Notes under the pieces: generated by a model
The model's input: the letters and a program-made list of their open reading frames with translations, nothing else
What the model was told of the DNA's origin: nothing
Databases searched by the model: none
NCBI GenBank assembly: GCA_036897525.1
Contig: JAYMTJ010000009.1
Span: forward strand, 62,001-126,000
DNA: 64,000 bases
DNA from: Pelargonium x hortorum
Taxonomy: Eukaryota > Streptophyta > Magnoliopsida > Geraniales > Geraniaceae
Direction: 5' to 3'
Made by a program: the position numbers and the translations under genes
Shown: one piece after another, positions 46,140 to 58,199 of the stretch
Position numbering within the stretch: position 1 is the stretch's first letter
Layout: each line of letters opens with the position of its first letter

Positions 46140-49100
46140 TCTAGGAGGGGTACAGAAACACCGAAGAAGTAGAGAAAATTCTTATTGGTCCTCTCTTAGT
46201 GTAGGGGTCAAGGATACGTATCTATTACAAATCTCCATTCACTACTAACCAATCTTCTATAAATAAAAGAGCTACAGACAACAGTAGCTGACTCATAAAG
46301 AATAGGCGAGATTATAGCTACAGTAGGTACAGCTTGAAAATTTTTCTAGTTAAGCCTCAGGTCATGTCTAAACCTTGAGGTAAGTCGTACTTGTAAGTAA
46401 GGGACTACGCATAGTTTTTTCTTTTATGGGGTAACCCTGGTTAAGGCTACAAGCTAGTAGGATTTGTTAGACTTGGGGAAACGGGGTAACAAGAAAAAGA
46501 AGTTTCACGAAATGGGTTAATTAGTAACCTTTCCTATAGTACTGAAGTCTGGTAAGCGAGCCTTTAAAACAGAGTATTTGAGCAGGAGATTTTGTAATTG
46601 TATTCTGAAGAAAGAAGGAAAAAGTTTAATACACTTCGTAGACGAAACCCTTTCATTTAGGTCGAAAGTAAAATTCTAAAACTAATAAAAATTCTGTTTT
46701 CAATTCTCGGAAACCCGTTGTATGACATAAATACCTGTTTTACAAAGCTAGCCACATTCTTGGGTATATTGTCTCTCTATGAAACTTCTTCTTTCAAAAT
46801 GGGAAACTCGCGCGGAAACTGCTACTATCTAATTCTTCATTTTTGGTTAATAAGAAATTAGAAAAAAACTCTAAACAGGCAACAAGCTTCAGCTTGGATT
46901 AAAGAATTCAAACATTACATTAATATTACTTCGTTTTTTTTTTTTTCTACTAGTTTAAAAAGGAAATAAGGAACCCCTTAAAGGAATACTGGAGACACAA
47001 GAAACCCGATTCACTAAACTAACAACAAGACCTCTTATGGTTTAGTGACAGGGTTGCGCCCTCTATTTGACAAAGTCCTTAAGGATTCCTTATACGGAAA
47101 CCCGGAGGGGAGAGACATTCCCCTATACTAATTAGACTAGCAAAAACTCCTTATTTGGTTGGCTGCGAGATTCTATCCCTTAAACTAGATATAAATCCTA
47201 ACATATGAACTACTTCAGAAGAGTCACACTTAATTTGGTTTTTAAGACTTCTTAATGGTGTAATACAATTTTAGTTATAGAGTCCCAGAATTTTAGCCTT
47301 GTCTGCTATGTATATAAAAAAGGGAATCTACTTCAGAGGGTATCCTTGTTATTTTGATCCTACTAGTCAAAAGAAGTACTGGTTTGCCATCAGGGTTATA
47401 CAATCTGGTCCACCCAAACAAAAGTAAAAGCTAAGACATACGACTACACTGTATTAAGACAAAGCTTGAACTTTCTCAGGGTACTGATTTATTTGGCCAT
47501 CTAGCCAAGCTCTTATATAATAGACCTTGACTGAGTAATTAATGATTTTATTTAAATAAACATGCAAATTAATTGTTTATACTTAGAGGTTCTGCTTATA
47601 GCATTTCCTGATATGTGTCTATCAACTACAGATTCTATAACTTGATGAAATTGACTTAGTGCCGCGTGATTATAAGGGTTTTTATCGGGTGTTTGCTACT
47701 TTCCAAAAATTATATATATCCAAAAACACATGGAATACAGAAATAAAGATAGGACTTTTTTTAACAAAGTGAATTCCCGGATTATTGCTTATGCCTATTA
47801 GATATCTTACCAATTTCCCATTAACAGAAAGAATTTTATTGGAGTTCATCAAATAGTTATTCTTTTTCTTTTGCTAAGCACCTTTTAACTTTTTCTCCTA
47901 GACTTGTATGGGTCTTGCTGCATTTACTAAGGTAGGGGCAACCAACCCTATAAGTACTCAATTTCCGAGAATTATACCAATTAAATCTGAGATTATCTAA
48001 AAACTAGAATTTGAGGAGCTTTTTATGTTGTTTATTTTTAATATAAGCCTAAACAGTCCAGTTTTTTAATAATAGGGATACATAACCTTATAGTGTAGGG
48101 TATTCTTAAAGAGCGCCTCTTACCATAACTTCTAAGTATATTTATAAATGAATTCTTATGTGCAAAAAAGAAAAGGTGCGATACCTAGATTCCAACCTTA
48201 GAAAAATCTAGAGAATATAAAATCTTTTCGTTAATTCAAAGTCGTTGAGGGATGAGGCTTAGGAGTTAAGAAAGTGTGGTACCCCCTAGAAGAGGCCTAT
48301 TTCTCGACAGAATTGACCACTTACTATAGGAAGAATGTATTCGAATTCTTGGATTTCTAAAAGGATTTTTAAAAGACAGCTCTGTCTTATATACGATGTA
48401 GTTGAGAGGGTTTTACTGAATCTTGAACCTTTCTGACTTAGTTTATATAGCTTTCTAATTCATAAAATAAAAAATTTCTTAGGTATTTGTTCCCTCTTTT
48501 CGAAATTTAACTGCTATAAATAAAGTACTTTGGCTTACGCTTCTCTTATTTGGTTTTAAGAACGTAGTGTTACGCACATTTCTAACAGATTGGCATTTAT
48601 AAGATCTAATTTATATATATAAATTTAGTAGGCTCGCGGGTCTTTAAACCTTTCAAGAAAGTTAATTAGTGACTTTATTTTCATTAAAAGTACCCCTCTC
48701 TGAAATAAAGTTTTCAGTACTTAGTTACAAAGAATTCAATAGAAAGAGGTCTGAAAGTAAATAGTGAATCCCACTTGCTTTTAAGAAATGACTTTAAACT
48801 ACAGTTTATTACACTTCTGCAACTACTAAAATTCCCGAAACCTAATTTAGTAAGGGGCAGCTCCGAAATACACAAATTTTAGAAGATACACATTCCCTTA
48901 CCTTACTTCCAATCCCGAGAAAGTAAGGCTTAGTCCTAGATTAAAAAGCATAGTTTGTTTACTTCTTAGCTATCTATCAAAATGCTGCACTGAAAATCCT
49001 AAGGAAGTAGCCGCCCTTAGCTAACTAATTAGTTTTTCTTTTATTAAAACCCAAGTAAAGCTTACTACAAGCTTCTGTATCCCATGAGGAGGGCCCTGCT

Positions 49101-50810
49101 ACCCTAAATGAAATCTACTTCTCTGTAAAATATTACTTGTTATCCTAGAGTACAATACAACCTCTCTTGAAAAAGCGGATTAGTAGTAAAAAGGGGTCTA
49201 TACCCTACCTAATAGTTAATTTCTTACCGATTACATAACTAAAGATATTTACACTCGGCTTATGATTTACTTAAATTGAGGAGTTCTCGAACGGGGCTCT
49301 TTTGGTCTATTGCCAGGCTGAAACTCACTTAAGATTGCATCACATTTTAAACTTAAGAAGCATCGATTGGTATAGAAAGAAATCCTTTCCCTAGTTGTAG
49401 AGCTTTTCTATCTATTTTTCTCCTTTTTTGCAACCTTTGATTTTCTGATAAAAATCAAAAAGAGTCCGTTAGGATTAAGGGTCCTAGAAGCTCCTCTAGA
49501 CTAAGGAATCCCCTCTTTTACTTTTAAGGAAAGAACTCTTTTTCAGGAAAGGGTTTAGGTGCAAATTAAAATATGTACAGAATTGCCTCTAAAATACTAA
49601 CTTGAAAAGAGATCTCTACAACACTGACTAAGATAAATCTTACTTTAAACTGGTACCTAGAATTGACCTGTCTTTTCTAATGCTCGAGGGAGGATCACTA
49701 CCAAAAGGTTGGATTGCCTGTATAGTTTATCTGGTTTCTCCATATTTTACTTCTTGGATTTTTAACTCAGTTCACCCCTTATTTTAAAGAGCCTAATTCG
49801 TAACTTGCTACAGCATATCCCCTTGAGAAACTCCAGTTCAACTGCAGTATACAAAACAAATCTCGTACAACTTAATCATAGAGATCCTGTATACACATAA
49901 AAGCTTCCCCTTTGCTGTTTAATTCCTTGAGCTCTCCACTCTCAAGACTCTATTTGCTAAAGGATTTCCGTTTAACAAGGGCTCCTGAAAACAGGGTATA
50001 GAAAGTCTCTTGTCTTGTGTTAAAGTTCTTGAAAGTCAGTGTATTAAGTGAACGTATAGTATCAAAAAAAGAGAACGCATGTCCTATAACCAGTAATAGT
50101 CCGTGTGCAGTTGTCAATAATAAGATAAGAGGACTTTTTCCTTTCCTCTGGGATTTCCTAATAAGGCAGGCGGTATTATAAAACTTAGTAGAAGGGGCCT
50201 CGTTAAAGCAAGAGTTTAATAAAGGAATTAGCCTTAATTTCAATGTTACAATACACAAGAAGGGCGCTCCCCCCCCAAAAAGGAAGAAAGGCGTGTTTCT
50301 AGCAAATTAGGCCTAGAAAAAGGATTCGCGGGAGTAAAACAAATAACCTCAAAAGTGACTATATACAATATCGTTTATCACCCGTTTATGTACCTCTTAA
50401 GGCTTCCCTTGTATATTTAATTTACATCGGATTTCCTATATTTTATTACCTTTTCTCAAATCGTTTAGCCTTCAAACTCCTAGAATATCTGATAGGAAGG
50501 AGTAGGTATAAGTAAAGAACCTGCTTAATTTAATAAGCTTAGACTGCATAAGGTATTGCCTGGACGGAGGACTCTTATAAAGGAGTACGACAAGGTGTAG
50601 CCGGCCGTAGCTTATGCCTAAAGCTTAAAAGGGGAATGCAACTTCTATTTTCTTTATGTAATAAGGCTCGTTATTTGGGACACCCGTAAGTTAAAAGTTT
50701 CCAGAAACTGCGAAATAAGCAGCTAATCTCAGTATATTTTAAGTTAGATTATCCATAGTAGGTTCGGGGGCTGGAATGCCATTAGCAGTACCGGTTATTA
50801 TCTATTTTCT
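46140..50810. other. Gene-free AT-rich spacer
   Basis: No gene seen. It contains a run of 13 T (46934-46946), a hairpin at 49436-49459 and many stops. The 102-codon minus frame 49950-50258 has no recognisable family. Confidence 0.55.
49436..49459. repeat. Perfect 9-bp hairpin
   Basis: TTTGATTTT (49436-49444) pairs with AAAATCAAA (49451-49459) around a 6-base loop. There is no coding context to make it a terminator. Confidence 0.5.
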
Positions 50811-50814
50811 TGTA

Positions 50815-50900
50815 GTGGGACTGTTCAAATAAGTTCTGAGAGTGTTTGGTCTCCTCTTGACGAAAATCCGATACGTTGGTGGGTTTGAGTCCTCCCGCTT
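50815..50900 (+). pseudogene. Degenerate tRNA-Trp-like sequence
   Basis: GTTCAAATAAGTTCTGAGAG, then TTTGGTCTCC, AAAATCCGAT and GTGGGTTTGAGTCC follow the order of tRNA-Trp(CCA), where GGTCTCCAAAACC forms the anticodon arm. Here about 8 bases (TCTTGACG) split TCC from AAAA, so the anticodon loop is broken. The T stem keeps about 4 of 5 pairs with a wobble. The acceptor is absent. The identity rests on the GGTCTCC word and is tentative. Confidence 0.35.
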
Positions 50901-51711
50901 TTCATAAAAGGTATCCTTGAGAAACCCTAGTTCGACAGGAGGGAAACCAAAAGAAGAGTAATCCTCCTAATGATATCAGACCTTGTCTTTCATCTTTATA
51001 ATAGCTTTCAATTTGGTTGTTATTATATTCCAGAAAATTAGGGAACTTTTACTAGGTATTCGCTGTCCTGTATCGAATTTATAGTTCTTGAAAGTTAAAA
51101 ATTCGGGAATTTTTATTTACACTTGTTATATGCCTGTGTTTAGTATTCTTTACAAAAAAGTGTTGCTCCTTATATACTTTTGACTTCTTAAAGGCTTCGT
51201 AATTGAGTTTATCATATTAACTTTCTCATTGGGATAGGAAAAGGGATAACTCTTGTATAAAAAATAGAAAAGGATCTTAATAAAAAGAATTTTGTGTAGA
51301 CCTAGGGCCGTATGACTTCAAAAAACGATCAATAACTTTATTACATTTTGTCATTTTTATGGATTCCACTGAGACAACTATGGAATTAAAGCGCTTCCGG
51401 CAAAAGGACTCCTAAATTAGGCTTGAACGGGGTCCTTTGAATGTGCTATCTTGCATTGGGCACGTTAAAATAGCTATCATGGTGGTGTTTTCTCCATTTC
51501 TAGTTCTGGCAGAAGGTGTTTCTCTTGCCTGTTCTACTTCTAGACGCGCACAGACAGGCACTCTTTTTACAAAAGGATTCCTCTTTAATAGCCTCGACTT
51601 TCTTACGCTTCAACAAGCTGTAGTCTTGGTATTTAGCCAGTTATTTTAGATTTACTAAACCTAAGTATACATAAAAGCTATAAACTAAAGAGTCTTAAAC
51701 TTAAAGAATCT

Positions 51712-51770
51712 ACTCTGTACGGGACTTGAACCAAGAACATGTCCTAACAGTTTGATATGCTCGGAGGAAT
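51712..51770 (-). pseudogene. tRNA T-arm-like remnant
   Basis: The minus strand reads CTGTTAGGACATG, then CTTGGTTCAAGTCCCGTACAGAG. The T stem pairs at 3 of 5. Part of a D arm is visible, but the anticodon arm is missing. The isotype is unknown. Confidence 0.3.
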
Positions 51771-51779
51771 TGGGCTTTG

Positions 51780-53060
51780 AATTCATAATACGCAGTTGCC
51801 CTAGTAAAAACAGCATAGCTATATATATACTCCACACTTTTTCAGAGAACTCCCTACTTTATTCAATCTCAACCAATACTTTTGACCCGAGCCATTTTTA
51901 TTTTACTCAGTTAATAGGATATACTTGATGAGGGGTAGCAAAGCAAAACATATGAAGCGTATTATATATCTAAGGGTCTCCTGTGCAGGGGACTCCCGTA
52001 TTATTGTAATCATAGGAAGCTGAACTGAACAGTAGCCTTAGTTAAGTTAATAAACCAGTATTAATTTCGATTTATATAACAGAAACTTACTATTTCTTTG
52101 GTACACCAGGTGCCGCCTTTTCAAAGCAAACCCAGTATCAAATAGGTTTCCACCCACACACAACTTCAATTCTGAACTTAAGTAAGGGAACTCTTTATTA
52201 TAAATACATCACCAAACCAAGGGTTTTCTTATCTCAGTAGTATTCTTATTTGAGCGATCACTCTTAGGTCCTCTTATACTCAATCTAACACAGAGCTTCT
52301 ATTTGCCAGCTTAATAAAGAACCAAAATAGACTGAATCAATTAAATTAATAGGGGCTCCACTAGAAAATCGGTAGTATATGTCTAAAAACTTTCACTTCA
52401 GAGTTTTATCCTAAGTACAAGTATACCTTACCTTTTCAACTTATATACTTTGATTTACGGCTTAAAGGGTTTACTATAACATCACATCCAGCCCTCTGTA
52501 ACTCCCTGCTTTAAAAACAGGATTAGAAAAATAAGAAAACAAACTTTCAACTCTGTTCTGTATCTTGATAGCTGCTTTCTTAACTACTAAACTTTTCTTA
52601 AGAGCTATAACTCTCTTCTTAACCCTCATTTCTTGATAATAACTGCCTTATGGGCTATACCTTTCTCCAGAGCTACACCTACACTCTTAAAAGCTAAACT
52701 CTTAGTCTGGATCTTACCTCGTGAAGCTAGACTTGCTTTCATATTCCTACTACCTAGACCTTTCTGAAGCGAGGAAACCTGTACTCTACTTATTGACTGT
52801 TGATCTTAGCACTACACCCTTTAGTACTTCAAAACTCATAAACCTTAGTCTTACACCCAAGCTGAAGCCTTCCTATTCACCTTGTTCAGAGTTTCCTTCA
52901 GCCAAGACTAGCATTCCTCTATCCGCTTGTTCCATTCTTCTATCAACTTGCTTACTTCTTTTTAACCTTGATAGCCCTAGTTCTGATTCACCGCTTTTGT
53001 ACCTTCTTAACTCACTTTGGACAAAAGGAGTCCTTTACTTACCTTGAGAGCTCCTGACTT
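51780..53060. other. Spacer, C/T-rich from about 52130
   Basis: The plus strand from about 52130 is rich in CTT and CTC words, and the 108-codon frame at 52721-53047 is correspondingly Ser-, Leu- and Pro-rich. Low-complexity composition explains it, and I see no family motif, so I do not call it a gene. The words AGCTACACCT and GCTATAACTCTC recur in variants here and at 56-58 kb. Confidence 0.45.
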
Positions 53061-53151
53061 CTTCTTCTCTTCGCTCAGAAGTCGACTTTCATCTTTGCAC
53101 GCGGATCGATTGAGATTTTGTTCTACCAATCGGAAACAATAAAAAGAGGAA

Positions 53152-53222
53152 CAAAGACGGGATTTGAACCACCAATGCGGGACCCTGAATTCATATGTTC
53201 TAACTTGCATAGTTACTTCAAT
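53152..53222 (-). pseudogene. Degenerate tRNA-like sequence
   Basis: The minus strand reads AGTAACTATGCAAGTTAGAAC (D-arm-like), GAATTCAGGG, then TTGGTGGTTCAAATCCCG and CTTTGTT. The T stem keeps two or three pairs. The acceptor 3' strand CTTTGTT has no full partner. The anticodon cannot be fixed. The overlapping 67-codon minus frame (53007-53210) is a by-product. Confidence 0.35.
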
Positions 53223-53224
53223 TT

Positions 53225-55750
53225 GACGTAAGGTTTATTTCTTTTATATTCTAATAAGTTTGCCTTCGCTTGAAGAGAATTTTAGTACTACTTATAGTAT
53301 AAGATCTAAAGCACCTACTAAACCTCCTTAGCATAGGTACAATTAGAGTACATGTATATTTACGGAAATATGTACAACAACTGTCCCCTGAGAAATACGT
53401 TTCATTTCCGGAGCTAAAACGAACTCTTGGTAACTGGCTATTCAGGAATTGAATCCAAGAGCAATGAACTTAATTATGGAACACTCTTTTTGCATACAGC
53501 TATTCGAATGAACTTAGGGGTGAATTATAATTCAAGGCATCCCCGTTCCTTAATAAAGGAGCTTACCCGGAGAGTTTTCTAGGAGAAAGTTGGCGTATTG
53601 TAATGGTTTAAGCGTGGTATGAGATAGCAAGCGCGCCCATAGTACTTGGTGTTTATTATTCGTGTATTTTTCTTATTGGAAACAAGACTTTATTAAAATA
53701 TGTATAACATACGCGCTTTTAAATTAGGATTGCTGTTGGGAATCAAGGTAAAAGACTTCTTTAGCAGTCCAATGTACTCTTTAATAATCTGGGATATGAC
53801 GCCTTCAGTATACTCGTATTTGACTTCTTTGTGCGGTGTTGCTGTAATACAAAAACCCAGTTAAACATCAAGTAATAAGCTTCGGGGCTGTCTCACTTTG
53901 TAGTAAACGGGGTTCCTTAAAATAGAAATTACTACAAAGAATCTACCTGATTCCGCCTTTTATTGTATAAAATGTCTGTACCCCCTTTATCGGACAAGTT
54001 ATCAAAACGACTAAAATTCTCAGATGATGGATTAATTTCAATTTAGTAGAGTAGAGAAAACCTTATGAAAATGAAAAAAGGGATTCAATTCCAAAAACTA
54101 AATTAGCCTTTATATACAAATAAATAAATATGCGCTTGCTTTTATCTAAAATATCTAAGGTTTGGGAGTTCGTAGTAGAAAAGTGGGAGGTTTGGTAACG
54201 AGCACAGTCCACTTTTGGGTATCTGAATTTCCTTAAGAACCTTCTCCTTTTAGTATAAGTTCACTAAACTAAAGGGGGTATTTAATCGGTAAGGTTTAGA
54301 TGATAAAAGATTTTTTTAATCTAAACTAAAGCGGGAAGGGAAGGCTTTTTTTTATTGTTTCAAGTCTTACCCTACGTGCGTATTAATTTACTTACACAGG
54401 ATCCACTGGAGATAATTGTTAAAGAGTAAGCTAGTCGATTTAAATAGTCCTGAAAAGGTACAAGTACTCCATTTTTTATCTTTATCACTGAGTTTTTTCT
54501 AGAATTTTCTCTTACAACAGCCTCAAAAACACCTTTCAACTTATTTAAGAGAGTTATATCTTTTTTTTTATAAATCTATGGTTTAACCCCTATAACATAC
54601 ACGGATAATACCCCTTCCCCTTTCTTTGAGACACTCATATAGAACTTTATTACGGATCGATAGTAGCTACTCGGGGTATACTTTTCAGAATTCCATTGGA
54701 TAGAAATTTTTCGACTTCTGGATCAGTAGCACAGCTTAAAAAATTAAGGAAGCAAAGTAAACTCATTCTGCGCACTCTCTATGTAGGTTGAGTACTTTAT
54801 AGATCAATTAAAATAAAAGTTAAAAAAATGATAACACGGGCCTCTTATAAAAGAAGTATCAAACAAAAGCCTTAATTAAATTTCGGACAAGATCTCGGAT
54901 TCATAAAGGGTTTCCTTTATATATTATTTTATATAGTATAGGGTAGTATAGGTAATCGAGTTGCGTAAACAGGAGATTCATTAACGTATCAGCTTCGGCT
55001 AGTCAAGGAACCTGGATTTCTATTCATTCTAATAAAGGACAACTCTGTACTATTTATTTTATTGCAACTTTAATGACTATTAGATTAGCTTGCTTGCTCC
55101 TCGGATGTGCTAAATAATATTTACCTTTAACCAATACAAGATTCCTTTCAATTTAGTACATATTTATATACTTCGTACTTTTAACTGAATTTGATGGATA
55201 CCTATGAGTCATTTTGGTTAAGAAGGCTTCTCTTCCTCGATATTTGTTATCCTAATCGTTTTTTCTAGAGCTATCTATAAAGAAAGGTATTGCTATAGAC
55301 TGAAAAAGCGGAGTAGGAGGTATAAATCGAGTAACCTGCGCAATAAAAAAAAAAGAAGTCTAGGTAGTTTTTTCAAAGTTTTGTAATAGTAATATAGGAG
55401 TTTTTTTAGAAGACTAACCACAATTGTTTTAATTCTCTAGGCACTGCGCATTACTTGTTAAGAGTCAATTTCTAACACAAATGACTACTTTACTGTGAAG
55501 TACTAACAAAAAAACCTTAAACTCATAAATATTCTCTGTAAATCAGCAATCGGAATCCCAGAAACATTTTCTTTATTTCTGCGGATTAGAGCTGGGTTAG
55601 GGGGTATGGAAACTCTCTTCACCGAAAATTCCGGTGGTTGAAACTAGTTTTGTTTTTATCGTGGAAATACAAACAAGGATATTCCATAGTTGTTAAGTAC
55701 TCGGGTATCCCTGTAAACTCACCTTTTTTGGAGAGGAAAGGTCTATCTTA
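53225..55750. other. Gene-free AT-rich spacer
   Basis: No gene. A D-arm-like word near 53596-53616 lacks any T arm. Simple A/T runs are frequent. The 18-bp word shared with 32002 lies at 55354-55371. Confidence 0.55.
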
Positions 55751-56137
55751 ACTAATTATAGGAAACTATAAGAATAAGAATCCAGGAACTTCCTTTAATA
55801 AGAATCTTAAGACTCTCTTATCCTGCTCCAGCAACACCTGCTATACCTGCCAGATAGATCGGTGTAAAGTACTCTCCTAAGAGAGAAGAGACCTTGCTAT
55901 CAAAGAACTAATACAATAAAGAGAGTTCCTAATTTGACTTTAACCGGGACTTCTAATCCTGTAGCTACAATTATCAGGTTTATGTTATATCCTCTCCTTA
56001 GTGCTTTACAGACTTCCTATAGCACCAATTCCTAATAGTGGATACCAAAGCTACAATTCAGAGAGTTACATTTTCCTAATTATCAGGAACCGAACTTCTA
56101 AGTTGTAAGTTCCTAAAGGAAAAGGGTGAATATACTT

Positions 56138-56155
56138 TCAAATCTACTCTCGAAA
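56138..56155 (+). repeat. 18-bp dispersed repeat (partner 3440-3457)
   Basis: TCAAATCTACTCTCGAAA is identical at 3440-3457 in the same orientation and is followed by A-rich sequence in both places. Confidence 0.75.
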
Positions 56156-56771
56156 TAGAAAAAATCTGTACCTTCCTCAAAATACTGAATATAAATAGCT
56201 TAGAATCAATGCCGGCATGACTGCCTGCTTTTCCATTAACCATTAAAACAACCTCCTTTAAGAATTCTGAGCTCTCAGAAAGTACCCTCAAAAATAGAAT
56301 AAAGTCTTTCTTTCCTCCAAATAATTAGATCCTTTTCTTTTCCTCTTTTGAGATAACTAGCAGGGCTCACTTTACAAGACTCAAGAGCTTGGATATGATA
56401 GAGAGCTATACTTAACATACTTGCAACAAAGGACCCACTCAAGCTAAGAATTCTTACTTTAGAACTCTCTAATCCTAGGAAATGAGACATACAGTCCTCT
56501 GAAATTACAGGGACTCTTCTATAGCTCAAAACTCCCCATTTATTACTATCTTGTAAAAGTACGGAAGCTAGAATACAGATAGGAAAGTCTATCTCTTTTT
56601 TCTACTATCCTGTTAAAAAGCTGAAACCAGTAACATAAATAAGTAAGAAAGCTTCTCCTCAAACTCTTACCAAAAGAATACAGTTATTGCATATATTCCA
56701 TTTCGTTTAAAAGGCCTCGGAATACGTAGTTTTAGAATTCCTTATTTTAGAAAAGGACTTTGGTACCCTAA

Positions 56772-56799
56772 AAGCATGACATGAAGAAAGCAACTCCCC
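56772..56799 (+). repeat. Dispersed repeat, copy 2 (partner 9551-9578)
   Basis: 25 of 28 bases match the copy at 9551-9578. Similarity stops on both sides. Confidence 0.75.
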
Positions 56800-58199
56800 T
56801 TTTGTTAAACAGGAACCTCTTTCACTTGAGCTTACTGAAATTCATTGCATAAATCAGAAAATCGGAAACATGGAAACATAATAAACTGACTTACTTCGCG
56901 GATCCCTTATTCAATTAACTCAAAACAGGAACTCCTTTAGCATAGCTGCTCTTTCAACTCTCAACTCAACATCTTCATTCACTAACAACAGTCCCCCAAA
57001 AGCTACAATTCCTTAGTTACTTTTTTTAATTGGTCTGTACTTCTTTCTAGCCTTTACAGATCATCTCATCAAGTAAAGACAGAAAACCCAAACCAGGAAT
57101 TAGAAGAAATGCTATTCCATTACCAGTAACCAGTATAAGAATCTTGCGAACACCTTTACTCATTAGCTGCTAGCTACACCTTCTAAACTGGAACCTCCTT
57201 TATTTGCTTGGCTATCTATCTCAAAGCCACAATACCTAGATCGAGTTCCTAAACAGTATGGGTAATAGACTTTCTCAACTCAAAGGTAAAGGGAATCTCA
57301 GTCAAAGGTAATAGAATTCTGTTTATGTCTACCTTCAATCCCTGAGAGTGCTATATTCTATCTATAAACTCTTAAACAAGAGAATCAATCTCCCTCGTCT
57401 ATCTGCTTAGAATCTCCCATTAGAAATGTACCAGCTCGGGAATTCCTTCTTGAGTTTTTTCCCCTTTATTCCATCAGAATTTCACTCATAGGACTCTCAC
57501 AAAGGAACAATTCTTTAACTCAGCTGCACCTAACTACTCTCATCTCAAGAATACAAGACTTCGGCTCGCTAAAGAACTAAGACTCTAGGAATCAAGCAAG
57601 AGAATCTTCCCTTCGAGTGTCAACTTCTCCTTCTTATGCAAACCGTGGAAGACTGAATACAGGACTGACTTTCGACAGCTACACATCCTTCGACTGGCCT
57701 GGCCACCTTTCTAAAGACTACACCTTGCTCGACTGTCTGTTGTTACTAGCTTAGGCCTCCTTTAAAGCATCTACTTTAGCACTACCATTGGTAGATACTC
57801 TTAAAGCTGTCCCTCCTACTATCTCTTGAGCTTGCTTACACTGAAGTAAAGTAAACTAGCTTTACCAAACTAAATGAGTTACCGTCTTACAACTTACAAG
57901 AACTGGAGGGTTTAGAGTCTCGGTTACAAATATGATATGATTATCAGCTTTATACAACTAAAGAAGGTATTCAGTTTCTCTAGCTTGTTAATGTACTGTA
58001 GTAACATCTCTTAGCTTAGACTTTAACTAGCCAGCTTATCGCTAATACGATTGATTGTTGATCCCCTATTTTTCCATATTCTCGTAGAGATGCCTTGGCT
58101 CAGAATACTGAGTACAATCTAGACGAACTTCCTTGTGATGACACCACTTGAACCAAAGGCTTTCTTGTTACTGGCTAGATATACTTACTTTATAAAATT

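Noticed and set aside
49950-50258. 102-codon minus-strand frame
   Set aside because: No recognisable family, no membrane or signal pattern that stands out, and within chance length.
52721-53047. 108-codon plus-strand frame rich in Ser, Leu and Pro
   Set aside because: The region is C/T-rich low-complexity DNA, which explains both openness and composition.
58130-58165. TTGAACCAAAGGC as a minus-strand tRNA T arm
   Set aside because: Flanking bases do not pair and the bases fit an open frame as well.
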